A stretch of 25,231 nt of DNA from Gammaproteobacteria bacterium (GCA_002715785.1 PBAA01000047.1:1-25231); one strand, 5' to 3'. Shown: positions 16,722-24,176, counted from the first letter of the stretch. A program made the numbers and translations. Notes: generated by a model not told the origin, from the sequence alone.

Positions 16722-17932
16722 ACGTCGTCTAGGACGTTGAGGCGGCCAACACCGATTGGTTTGGGTTCCGGCGTCGCGCTATCGAAGGCCCTGCTACCCG
16801 ATCGTAATTCACGGGAAATTTCCATGTCTAACGGGGTGGGTACGTATTCTTCGAAAACTGGATCGGCATAGTCACCCAACGAAACCAACTCTTGCCCGAC
16901 GGTAATGAGATGCGTCGTGCTCGGAAGGCCCGTGACCCATACGCCGTCTTCATCGTCGTCAAACACGTCGACCCGATGAAATTCGACTACATTGTCGTGA
17001 CCCAGTGTCCGCACTCCTATCGCACCTGTTTGGTCAAGCGCAAACAACGATGGATTGATCTTGTGGGCAGTAATCGTGGCCACTGGGACTACAACTTCTG
17101 TCGTAATCCCCGAACGCACGGTGTGGTCCCCATTTTCGACCTGGACTTCGACACGGTACGTACGCGTCGTCGGGTCGGCTTGTTGGCCAACGAACGTAAT
17201 CGGACCCATCACGAAGCTACCGTCGCTTAAGACACCGGTCGCCACGATGCCAGGATGGAGTTGATGGACGTCGCGTTCCGACACACGCGCTGCAACAAGC
17301 ATCGGATCAAGATCTATCACGGTGGCGCAACCTCCGCCCGGCACAAGGTAATCGCCTACGTCCGCGTGCGTCTCTTCGACAATGCCGTCAAAGGGGGCGC
17401 GTATATAAATTTTCTTGAGGTCCAGGGAACTCGTTGTCAACGCAGCTTCGGCCGCGGCCAGCTTGGCCTTCGCTTTAGCGATCATGGTTCGCGATTGAAA
17501 TCCCTCGACCTCAAGACGTTTACTTCCTTCGTATTCGATTTTTGCCTCGTCGACGGCTTGCTCGGCATGGGCCAGCCGCGCCAGGCGATCATCCGTTGAT
17601 AGGAGGCAGAGAAGGTTTCCTTCCTCTACATACACGCCGCGTTCGACCGCTCGCTCTACGACACTACCCGTGGTTTCAGCTCGCACCTGGACCGCCCGCT
17701 TATGCTCCGTTCGACCCCTAAGGCGCACGTTTCGGGTACGCAATGTGGATTCAATAACGCGCGCTTTAACACGAGTTCGAGCCCGCTCCTTGCTTGTCTC
17801 GGCATAACGAAGATTCTTTTCATTTAGAGTCGACGCAACGTTATTTTGTCGATCGTCCCGAAAAAATCCGGACCCGAGCCACATAAGCCCAAGGACAGCG
17901 ATGACGCCAGCCGCTACATACGTGTGCCGCAT
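16718..17932 (-). CDS. RND efflux periplasmic adaptor (membrane fusion protein)
   Basis: 404 residues. A single N-terminal membrane segment (about 5-22) anchors it. The lipoyl half-motifs flank an alpha-helical hairpin: VRAETTGSVVERAVERGVYVEEG (about 82-104, first half) and YIRAPFDGIVEETHADVGDYL (about 175-195, second half), with the Ala-rich coiled hairpin (about 115-168) between. Beta-barrel and membrane-proximal domains follow. The adaptor links the inner-membrane permease with an outer-membrane channel. It is the first gene of a leftward operon and overlaps the permease gene by four bases. No obvious ribosome-binding site is visible upstream of the ATG. Confidence 0.93.
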   Translation of the reverse strand: MRHTYVAAGVIAVLGLMWLGSGFFRDDRQNNVASTLNEKNLRYAETSKERARTRVKARVIESTLRTRNVRLRGRTEHKRAVQVRAETTGSVVERAVERGVYVEEGNLLCLLSTDDRLARLAHAEQAVDEAKIEYEGSKRLEVEGFQSRTMIAKAKAKLAAAEAALTTSSLDLKKIYIRAPFDGIVEETHADVGDYLVPGGGCATVIDLDPMLVAARVSERDVHQLHPGIVATGVLSDGSFVMGPITFVGQQADPTTRTYRVEVQVENGDHTVRSGITTEVVVPVATITAHKINPSLFALDQTGAIGVRTLGHDNVVEFHRVDVFDDDEDGVWVTGLPSTTHLITVGQELVSLGDYADPVFEEYVPTPLDMEISRELRSGSRAFDSATPEPKPIGVGRLNVLDDV

Positions 17933-18045
17933 TTCGTTAATTAGCCAATGAGATGTGCCACTCTACCATGTTTGACCGTTTTCGATCCGAGGGCCGGCTT
18001 GCATTGCAGACGAACGAGATCCCAGGATTCACACCAACGGTCGCG

Positions 18046-18051
18046 TATACT
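18046..18051 (+). promoter_or_regulatory. Possible -10 element for the PPOX/selenoprotein pair
   Basis: TATACT lies about 38 bases before the TTG start of the flavoprotein gene, in the 156-base gap between divergently transcribed genes. No good -35 hexamer is seen 17 bases upstream, so this is a weak, position-based suggestion. No operator-like inverted repeat stands out in the gap. Confidence 0.25.
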
Positions 18052-18088
18052 CACGTTGGATATCCGCGGACGCGACAGGGAGAGTGTT

Positions 18089-18706
18089 TTGGCCAGTAAC
18101 ACCATACAAAACATGGCAGAGTTGCGAGAGGTGATTGGGGAGGAAATTCCAGGGCTTCATGAGAAGAACATCGACCACCTGGATCAATTCGCACGCGAGT
18201 TCATCGAGAAGAGCCCGTTCATCGTTTTATCGACGGCGGACGAAGCCGGACGTATGGATGCTTCGCCCAAAGGAGACGCCCCAGGGTTTGTCGAGGTGCT
18301 GGACGAACGCACGTTGTTAATTCCCGATCGACCCGGTAACAAGCTCGCGTACGGTCACCAGAACATGCTGTCAAATCCAAACGTCGGCATTTTATTTATT
18401 GTCCCGAATACTCGCGAGACACTACGAATTAATGGTCGCGCAGAACTTTCGTGTGAACCGGACTTACTGCAACAATTAGCAGCGCGCGACAAACCGGCGA
18501 CGCTAGTTATCCGCGTCCATATTGACGAGTGCTTCTTCCACTGCGGTAAGGCCATGTTGAGATCTAAGTTGTGGGACAGCACCACCTGGGAAGCAGACTA
18601 TCGCATCTCATTCGGTAAAATTTTTGCCGCTCGAAAAAGTGCTGGGGCTGATGTCGCCCAATCAATCGATCAGCACATCGAAGCGGACTACCGCGACAAT
18701 CTCTAA
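18089..18706 (+). CDS. PPOX-type FMN-dependent flavoprotein (MSMEG_1061-like)
   Basis: 205 residues from a TTG start. AGGGAGAG (18077-18084) sits 4 bases before this TTG, and the resulting N-terminus (a short tail then MAELREVIG) matches the family's usual start; an in-frame ATG at 18113 is the alternative. The open frame extends further upstream, but that part lacks family features. The core is a split beta-barrel of the pyridoxamine-phosphate-oxidase superfamily: KSPFIVLSTADEAGRMDASPKGD (about 41-63), LLIPDRPGN (76-84), NVGILFIVP, ETLRINGRA (110-118) and a HCGKAMLRSKLW segment (151-162). These proteins bind FMN and act as oxidoreductases of undefined substrate in the cytoplasm. It lies 19 bases before the GrdB-like selenoprotein gene, suggesting co-transcription and a shared redox role. 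Confidence 0.85.
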   Translation: MASNTIQNMAELREVIGEEIPGLHEKNIDHLDQFAREFIEKSPFIVLSTADEAGRMDASPKGDAPGFVEVLDERTLLIPDRPGNKLAYGHQNMLSNPNVGILFIVPNTRETLRINGRAELSCEPDLLQQLAARDKPATLVIRVHIDECFFHCGKAMLRSKLWDSTTWEADYRISFGKIFAARKSAGADVAQSIDQHIEADYRDNL

Positions 18707-18725
18707 AGCCTAGTTCGAGACCGCC

Positions 18726-19916
18726 GTGGTCCGTATAACCGACCTGCCCGAGGATGAACGCGAACATCTCATCGGAAAAAAGCTCCCGCCCCTGGGTCCG
18801 CAAAGTTGGACGAAACACGACAAGCCTCTGACCGACATGCGCGTCGCGTTAATCACCACGGCTGGGTTACATTTCCGTGACGACGAATCCTTCGACTTTA
18901 CCGACGCTACCTTTCGTCCTATTCCATGTGAAGAGGACTCTCGCAATCTGATCATGTCCCATAGCTCCGCCAATTTCGATCGCGTTGGATTTGCAGAAGA
19001 TGTCAACTTGGTTTTTCCGATCGATCGATTCAAAGAACTGGTATCTGCTGGCGCCATCGGCTCGTTAGCGAGCGTCCACTATAGTTTTATGGGAGCAGGA
19101 CTTATGCCCAACGCCTATGAGCAAAGTACCCGTGAGGTGGCCCATCTGCTGAAGCGTGACAAGGTCGATGCTGTCTTCCTAACGCCAGTCTGACCCAACT
19201 GCACCCGCGCCGTGTGCGCAATCAGTTACTACCTCGAGCGTGCAGGCGTTATGACGACCGGTATTAGTCTGGTTCGGGAGAATGCAGAAAGTATGCAACC
19301 CCCACGTTCACTCTGGGTGAGTTTCCCTTTGGGTCGGCCATTGGGCGTACCCAACGACGCCTCATTTCAACACGGAGTGATTGCCGCATCGCTGGCGTTA
19401 CTCGAGCATCGTCGGGGGCCAGTCTTAGAAGACTATCCACTGGACGCTCCAGATGTGTGCGTTAAGACTACCCCCGTCTGTCCCGTGTCATTTCCGAAAT
19501 CAGACGACAATACTGATTGGGAGTCACGTCTCACAAGTGAACTTTCATCATTAAAGCCCTGGTATGAGATCGGTAAGAAGCGCCGAGGAGGTCGCTCGCT
19601 CGCCCGATTGTCGAACTTATCAATCGACAAAAACATACGTAAATTGGGCAAGTATCTGGACCTAAACCATCTCCCAATCGACGAACTTCAGTGGTTCAAA
19701 CAAGCGATCGAAGATGCGAAGGTCTTTTATCTGGAGGCGATGACCGCGGAACCAGGAGACTACGACCAAAACCAGATCTACCAAAAACTATGGCACGAAA
19801 CCCAACTCGGCGCGGGGTTGTTCTTGTTCCAAGAGAGGTTTGCAGCGCACCCGACATTGCACCCATTCGCTAGAATAATCCTGCCACGTAATGCTGCCGT
19901 TAAAACGATGAACTAA
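18726..19916 (+). CDS. GrdB-like selenoprotein (glycine/sarcosine/betaine reductase component B family), in-frame TGA read as Sec
   Basis: The frame 18726-19190 ends at TGA (19191-19193), and the same frame continues open to 19916, so the gene is one 396-codon reading frame with Sec at residue 156. The sequence round the TGA reads FLTPV-U-PNCTRAVC; U-x-x-C is the redox motif of this family, where Sec or Cys is expected. Family features lie on both sides: VNLVFPIDRFKEL and GSLASVHYSFMGAG before it, and MQPPRSLWVSFPLGRPLGVP, WYEIGKKRRGGRS and DAKVFYLEAM after it. Classical GrdB cleaves a C-N bond and passes the product to selenoprotein A; aerobic relatives like this lack those partners and have no known reaction. 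The start is GTG with a weak GAGA upstream. It needs selA/B/C/D elsewhere. A random stop mutation is the alternative, but its exact position argues against it. Confidence 0.88.
19197..19227 (+). promoter_or_regulatory. Candidate bacterial SECIS stem-loop directing Sec insertion
   Basis: Just downstream of the TGA at 19191-19193, AACTG (19197-19201) is complementary to CAGTT (19223-19227). Within this, CAC (19202-19204) can pair with GTG (19214-19216), or alternatively GCAC (19201-19204) with GTGC (19214-19217). The apical loop is about nine bases and contains G residues. Position within the coding region straight after the UGA is as expected for a bacterial element bound by SelB. The pairing was done by eye; no folding was computed. 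Confidence 0.5.
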
Positions 19917-19931
19917 CGGCGACTTGTCTTC

Positions 19932-21209
19932 CTAGAAAAAGACATACGATCGGACCACGAGATTTCTGCGACATGGCGCGTCCTCAGGTGCAGTTGGATC
20001 TACACACGCCGTATGGAAAGACCAGCGAGAAACGGAGCCATCCGTCACAGAATCGTAACATTTGAGCATCGAAACCTCGGTCGATTTCTGCTCAGGCAAC
20101 CAGTACCAATCGTGATCGGGTCTATAGGTAAATCGTGTGGTCTCGCCAACGCGATCATCGTAAACACGATAATTCGTGATGTAAGGCTGATCGGCGAAGG
20201 AAGGCCATGCGCACAGCACGAACGGGTTCTGTCGAACTGTCTCCATCGGCTTGGCAAGGTTAATCGACATAAACCTTCGCGACATCTTTGCGTCAGCCTC
20301 TTGTTCCGTATAGTGCTGCGTGCGTCCGAAATTCCTTAGGTTTTTCGTGAGCAGTTCACGGCAGCGCACGCGACCACTGTTGTCGTTGAGATCATTGTGT
20401 ACGAGGTTCGCATAGCCAGCGTTCACGCCTGGAATCTTCTTGTCCTGATCCTCCGTACGGTCGCCTTGATAGTCCTTGTCAAACACATCGTGGTTGTACA
20501 CGAATGCATCGGTCGCGTTCGGGAAAAATTCTAGGAGAAGCTTCTCTATCTCTGGGTAGAACACGCTTTCCACCTCAGCCGCGTCATAGAAGTTCTTACA
20601 CTTAGACTCGCAATGCGCCAGAGACAGACCGAGTCGATCCATACACTCAGGACTGTTGGGCGAAAGGCCCTCGTGGTACTCCTCTATTCGCCGCGCGTCA
20701 CGTAATACCTGCGGAAAATAGAGACATCGCCGTCCGTGGTCGCGTTCGTTCTTACGCAACGCTTTTGCTTCCGTCTCACGCTCTGGATCTCGCCAGAGTG
20801 CGTTGGACGAAACGATCGAGTAGGACGGTTGCTCATGGACGGTGTACCGTAACGGAAGCGCGAGACCACCTTCCGGGACTTCAACGTTGTTCGCACGAAT
20901 ATACTCTAGGCATTCGGCGTAATCGCGAAATCCCACGCCCCATTTAGTTTCGATGGGACCGGGAGGCGCATTATCAAGCATATCGATCGCCATCTGCCCT
21001 TCCCCATCGGAGGTCTGGGTGAGCGCCGCTTCGGTTGCGGCAGCAGTTCCAGCATCCCCTTCCAAATCGAACGACATGTAGGACAGTCCTCCGTTTGCTG
21101 CGAACGGTGGCGGCTGCCCTTTCGTAAGCTCGAAGGGGGGCACATACGCCGACGAAATTGTGTCTATACCCGCGGTAACGGAGTCCGGACCGACCTTGAA
21201 CCCGCTCAT
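19932..21209 (-). CDS. CmcJ/NvfI-family (Fe(II)/2-oxoglutarate-type) oxygenase-like protein, long form
   Basis: 425 residues, whereas most family members I know are near 280-300; the first 110 residues look like an extra segment. The family core follows: LRYTVHEQPSY, then EFFPNATDAFVYNHDVF (about 227-243), the iron-binding HND (H271, D273) in ANLVHNDLNDNSG, FMSINLAKPMETVRQNPFVLC (about 313-333), the DHDWYWLPEQKSTEVSMLKCYDS block (about 365-387), a distal His (H399) and Arg420 near the C-terminus as 2OG ligand candidates. Relatives hydroxylate, desaturate or methoxylate secondary metabolites (cephamycin CmcJ, fungal NvfI, AsaB). GAGAG lies 7-9 bases upstream of the ATG. It converges on the selenoprotein gene with a 15-base gap. 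Substrate unknown. Confidence 0.75.
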   Translation of the reverse strand: MSGFKVGPDSVTAGIDTISSAYVPPFELTKGQPPPFAANGGLSYMSFDLEGDAGTAAATEAALTQTSDGEGQMAIDMLDNAPPGPIETKWGVGFRDYAECLEYIRANNVEVPEGGLALPLRYTVHEQPSYSIVSSNALWRDPERETEAKALRKNERDHGRRCLYFPQVLRDARRIEEYHEGLSPNSPECMDRLGLSLAHCESKCKNFYDAAEVESVFYPEIEKLLLEFFPNATDAFVYNHDVFDKDYQGDRTEDQDKKIPGVNAGYANLVHNDLNDNSGRVRCRELLTKNLRNFGRTQHYTEQEADAKMSRRFMSINLAKPMETVRQNPFVLCAWPSFADQPYITNYRVYDDRVGETTRFTYRPDHDWYWLPEQKSTEVSMLKCYDSVTDGSVSRWSFHTACVDPTAPEDAPCRRNLVVRSYVFF

Positions 21210-21323
21210 AAGTACACTCTCAGATTAAAACGGCCCATCGTGGCACACAGGACTTACCCTTGCTAGGCCTCGCATTTACCTCATCTCATGAACTCATGCA
21301 GCAAGGAGAGACCCTAAACGTCG

Positions 21324-21482
21324 TTAGAAAAAGATAGCCGCAACAAAGAAAACACCCACGACGAGGGTGCTTCCAACGCTCATCCAATCGACCTTCGTAG
21401 CTCTAACGACCATGTCACAGACCGTACTTCGGAGCGCTCGATCTGGGAAATACTTATTCGATCTAACTATATAAGTCGCCAT
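21324..21482 (-). CDS. Candidate 52-residue single-pass membrane protein
   Basis: An ATG at 21482 opens a 52-codon frame that starts eight bases after the stop of the YeiH-family gene on the same strand. The first 35 residues are polar and basic (MATYIVRSNKYFPDRALRS...), and the last 18 are a hydrophobic segment, VGSTLVVGVFFVAAIFF, ending right at the stop. That layout, plus tight operon spacing and GGTAG about 8 bases upstream as a weak ribosome site, suggests a real small membrane protein. I recognise no family. It could be a chance frame; an internal ATG at 21413 would give a shorter version of 29 residues. The remaining bases between this gene and the oxygenase gene show nothing else. Confidence 0.4.
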   Translation of the reverse strand: MATYIVRSNKYFPDRALRSTVCDMVVRATKVDWMSVGSTLVVGVFFVAAIFF

Positions 21483-21490
21483 ATATAGTG

Positions 21491-22417
21491 CTACCAAAGC
21501 CTAACCGCCCAATATGTAGTGGGTAGTACAACCAACCAAAGACAAACACCCAGCGAAACGGCTCGCCCGTTTAGCCGTCGAAGCGCATCCCGTGTGATCT
21601 CCAAACCCATGAAAAATAGGGCTGCGACCAACATCGTTTGACTCAACGTCTTTATCCCAGCGATCCATTCCCCGGATATATTCGATACGCTGCCAATGAT
21701 GGAGAACAAAACAAAAAGAACAACAAATCCAGGTAACCGCGCCTTCGTTTCGCGACGATTCATTAAGATTCCCGCAGCCAGTACTAGTGGGATCAACCAG
21801 AGCGTACGTACCAATTTAACGGTCGTTGCGACTTGCAACGCTTCGTCGCCGTATATCGCGGCCGCACCAACCACTGAACTCGTGTCGTGTATGGCCAAAG
21901 CGACCCATACACCGAACTGTGTTTGCGAGATTTCCAAGTAAATACCGACTTTAGGTAGCACGAGGATCGCTATCGCATTAAGTAGAAACACGATGGCGAG
22001 GCACACGGCTACCGATTCTGATCGCGCACGAATTACTGGTCCCAGCGTAGCAATTGCCGTACCACCACAAATCGCAGTTCCAGAAACAAGTAGCCGAGCT
22101 TGATCGGTATCGACACGAAGAAATCGCCCGAGTATCAATCCCACACAAAGTGTCGAGAGAATATAACCAACGATCAGTACGGAATAATCTTGACTAACGC
22201 TCCATAGAGCCTCCACGTTCATCGTCAACCCCAAGAAAACAATGGCGCCTTGAAGGAGATACCTACCACTCTGCTTGGTCATCTTTGGTAACTTCGGAGC
22301 AAAAACGAGGTTGATGGTCGCAGCAAGTAATAGCGCGAACGCCGGATGAGCGATAAAGACCGCCAAGCCAAATCCCACCAAAGTGATTAAGAGACTGGAT
22401 TTATCAGTCAACGGCAA
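21491..22417 (-). CDS. YeiH-family putative sulfate exporter, integral membrane protein
   Basis: 308 residues with about nine or ten hydrophobic helices. The conserved family blocks are visible: SGTAICGGTAIATLGPVIRA (about 111-130), the VALAIHDTSSVVGAA segment (about 172-186) and VATTVKLVRTLWLIPLVLA (about 196-214). The family (UPF0324/YeiH) is annotated as putative sulfate or sulfur-compound exporters, mainly by association. The only available start near the expected N-terminus is TTG at 22417, since an in-frame stop lies 15 bases upstream; no ribosome-binding site is visible, so the start is uncertain. A sulfatase lies 20 kb away in the window, but no direct link is seen. Confidence 0.85.
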   Translation of the reverse strand: MPLTDKSSLLITLVGFGLAVFIAHPAFALLLAATINLVFAPKLPKMTKQSGRYLLQGAIVFLGLTMNVEALWSVSQDYSVLIVGYILSTLCVGLILGRFLRVDTDQARLLVSGTAICGGTAIATLGPVIRARSESVAVCLAIVFLLNAIAILVLPKVGIYLEISQTQFGVWVALAIHDTSSVVGAAAIYGDEALQVATTVKLVRTLWLIPLVLAAGILMNRRETKARLPGFVVLFVLFSIIGSVSNISGEWIAGIKTLSQTMLVAALFFMGLEITRDALRRLNGRAVSLGVCLWLVVLPTTYWAVRLW

Positions 22418-22506
22418 AATGGGGTGACTCGGTTAGGACAAGTAATTAGGCGTTATTGAGTCTGAAGTAAAAGTCTGTCCAAGCGATCTCGCGAAAAAGA
22501 GAGAGT

Positions 22507-22917
22507 TCAGTCATTTTCTAGGTCCGAGTGAGTGAAGGTAAAGCAGCCACGCCCAACATCATGAATCCAAAAATCAACAGCTAACTGCAACGCCGATTGC
22601 CGGTCAAAGGATGCGCAAAGTTGATAGCTAGTCGGATCCAATTGCTCGTATTCATAGGCCAACCCGGTGTCCGGATCGGAAGGCATACGGGAAAGTCGTC
22701 GACCATCCAGCAGCTCGCTCATCTTCAAGGGCAGTTCGTCTTGAGCTTCCCAATAATCATCGACAGCCTCAGTGAGTTGAACCAAATGTGCGATCCGAAG
22801 CTCGTCTAAACGCACCAAGCGCTGTTCACCGGGTGAACCCGAAATCACGAAGCTAGCAATCAAGACCAAGGTTACTGCACAGGACGAGGTCCAAAACGCA
22901 AAACCGTTCACGTTCAT
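22507..22917 (-). CDS. Small membrane-anchored protein, pilin-like C-terminal segment, partner of DUF5671 gene
   Basis: 136 residues from the ATG at 22917, whose first base pair steps overlap the upstream stop as ATGA; a longer in-frame start inside the upstream gene is less likely. One membrane helix (about 7-27) is followed by RIAHLVQLTEAVDDYWEAQDELP (about 41-63) and a DPDTGLAYEYEQLDPTSYQLCASF segment (about 80-103). That ending resembles the C-terminal part of pseudopilin-like small proteins, but no prepilin peptidase site is evident. Translational coupling to the DUF5671 membrane protein suggests the two act together in the membrane. Function unknown. Confidence 0.72.
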   Translation of the reverse strand: MNVNGFAFWTSSCAVTLVLIASFVISGSPGEQRLVRLDELRIAHLVQLTEAVDDYWEAQDELPLKMSELLDGRRLSRMPSDPDTGLAYEYEQLDPTSYQLCASFDRQSALQLAVDFWIHDVGRGCFTFTHSDLEND

Positions 22918-23552
22918 CGGGCAAGCGCCTTGCCATCCGCCCTGATGGCCCAAGCGTAGTAACCAAAGATCGCGCCCGCAATAAGGCCTACCACCATTAT
23001 TTTTAGTAGGAACCGAATCGAAAGACCTCCGGACAGCAGCGTATATATCAGGACAATCACGTCACCCGTAATCACGCAGGCGGCGACAAATAACGTGATG
23101 TATGTCAGCCAACGTCGCACTGCCGAAGTACGTTGTGCAGGGTTCACGACAAGACTCCGATTAGTGTAGTAGCTAACCGAAATAAACAACGGGTAAGCGA
23201 CGATAAGCGCGGCTGTTGCGATGCGCATAAAATCCAGAGTCATCAGTTCTGACTGACCGAGCTGATCGGGAAAGGCCAAGTTGATGAACTGGAACAGTAG
23301 CGCTCCAAAGTGGAATCCGCTCACATAAAGCGCTCCGAACATAACCAGGTAGAGAAATGCATCGCGCGCCAACAATTGTGGTTTCGGCGTCGGCACGGGA
23401 ATTACGAAGTCCACGTCAGCAATCGATCTTAGTCCGTCAGCGATCTGCTCCCTAGACCACTTAGCTTCGACGAGAGCTTGCTCCAATTCAGCTCTGCTCG
23501 CGCCTGCAAGCATCGCGGCCTCAATGAAGTTTGCTAGCTTAGCGTCTGCCAT
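22914..23552 (-). CDS. DUF5671-domain integral membrane protein
   Basis: 212 residues. The N-terminal 45 residues are soluble and look like a short helical binding segment (NFIEAAMLAGASRAELEQAL, then WSREQIADGL). About five hydrophobic helices follow, including ARDAFLYLVMFGALYVSGFH (about 62-81) and the conserved-looking RFLLKIMVVGLIAGAIFGYYAW near the C-terminus. I recognise it as DUF5671, a bacterial membrane family without an assigned reaction. It is the middle gene of a leftward trio: it starts 18 bases after the lipoprotein stop and its own stop overlaps the next start by ATGA. Confidence 0.78.
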   Translation of the reverse strand: MADAKLANFIEAAMLAGASRAELEQALVEAKWSREQIADGLRSIADVDFVIPVPTPKPQLLARDAFLYLVMFGALYVSGFHFGALLFQFINLAFPDQLGQSELMTLDFMRIATAALIVAYPLFISVSYYTNRSLVVNPAQRTSAVRRWLTYITLFVAACVITGDVIVLIYTLLSGGLSIRFLLKIMVVGLIAGAIFGYYAWAIRADGKALAR

Positions 23553-23570
23553 TTGAGATTTCGCTTGCTA

Positions 23571-23972
23571 TCACCTAACAGCCCGAGCTTCATGCGTTTG
23601 AACTGACTCTTTTCGGCGTGGACAGCTGTAGAAGAACTCGAACATCCGTCCGCCTAGGTCGCGGGAGCTCGTAATTTCACACTCTTCGTAGAACAGGCCT
23701 AGATATTCGTTGGTTGCACTCTTATAGGTTGCTGTAGTTCGTTCAGATGAATGCGACAAACCCATCGTGAGCGTCGACGTCAGAACATTAACGTATCCAC
23801 CACAATCCGTAATCAATAATCGGACTCCAGGTTGGTCTTCAATCCCAAAACAATGCCCTTGAATTTCGTATTCACCATGCTCGGGAACATAAAAAGAGTA
23901 GTCGATAGCTTTTGTAAGACCGCAAGAACTCAGGAAGAAAATCGAAATGACGACAGGGAAGATCTTTTTCAC
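23571..23972 (-). CDS. Small hypothetical lipoprotein
   Basis: 133 residues beginning at a GTG. The first 17 residues form a short lipoprotein signal, with a Lys pair, a hydrophobic stretch and the lipobox LSSC, giving lipidated Cys17. The mature part (about 116 residues) contains four further Cys, which could form disulfides in the periplasm, and a Ser/Thr-rich middle. No family recognised. It is the first gene of the leftward trio with DUF5671 and the small anchored protein, and it is the last gene before the integrated element to the right. Confidence 0.7.
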   Translation of the reverse strand: MKKIFPVVISIFFLSSCGLTKAIDYSFYVPEHGEYEIQGHCFGIEDQPGVRLLITDCGGYVNVLTSTLTMGLSHSSERTTATYKSATNEYLGLFYEECEITSSRDLGGRMFEFFYSCPRRKESVQTHEARAVR

Positions 23973-24014
23973 GAGTCAAATATATCTCATCGCAACGGCT
24001 AGCGATTATGGGAA

Positions 24015-24059
24015 TGGTCGGGACGGCAGGATTTGAACCTGCGACCACTTGACCCCCAG
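24015..24059 (-). other. Attachment-site remnant: 3' part of a tRNA-Pro gene (anticodon loop to CCA)
   Basis: Read on the minus strand, the segment ends in CCA (24017-24015) and contains a T arm with stem GCAGG/CCTGC (24042-24038 and 24030-24026) around a TTCAAAT loop, the 3' acceptor strand CGTCCCG, discriminator A, a variable loop and the 3' strand of the anticodon stem TCAAG. The anticodon loop reads CTGGGGG, giving GGG (Pro) if numbering is right. The 5' half is missing: immediately beyond is AT-rich sequence that cannot complete a cloverleaf. With an integrase gene 118 bases away, this is best read as the displaced 3' end left by site-specific integration into tRNA-Pro. Confidence 0.75.
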
Positions 24060-24114
24060 TTATATGTTCTTTATATATTTCTAATTAAATCAATACGATA
24101 GATTAATATCTATT

Positions 24115-24171
24115 GCTTACTTTACGCTTACCTTACACAATATACATTCCAATGCTTACCTAGCGCTTACC
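24115..24171. repeat. Direct GCTTAC repeats, probable integrase arm-type sites
   Basis: GCTTAC occurs at 24115-24120, 24126-24131, 24154-24159 and 24165-24170, with a partial CCTTAC at 24131-24136. The copies form two pairs, each with an 11-base start-to-start spacing, close to one helical turn. They lie between the tRNA attachment remnant and the integrase start, where arm-type sites for the integrase or binding sites for an excisionase would be expected. Directly to the left, 24060-24110 is strongly AT-rich, as is common for bendable attachment regions. Confidence 0.5.
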
Positions 24172-24176
24172 TGATC

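Noticed and set aside
19191..19193. TGA as a real stop, giving two separate genes or a pseudogene
   Set aside because: Frame, family similarity on both sides and exact placement at U-x-x-C all favour Sec recoding; the downstream piece also has no ribosome-binding site of its own.
19925..19944. TGTCTT/AAGACA inverted repeat at the junction of the selenoprotein and oxygenase genes
   Set aside because: Low-GC stem overlapping the oxygenase stop and no clear T tract; not called as a terminator.
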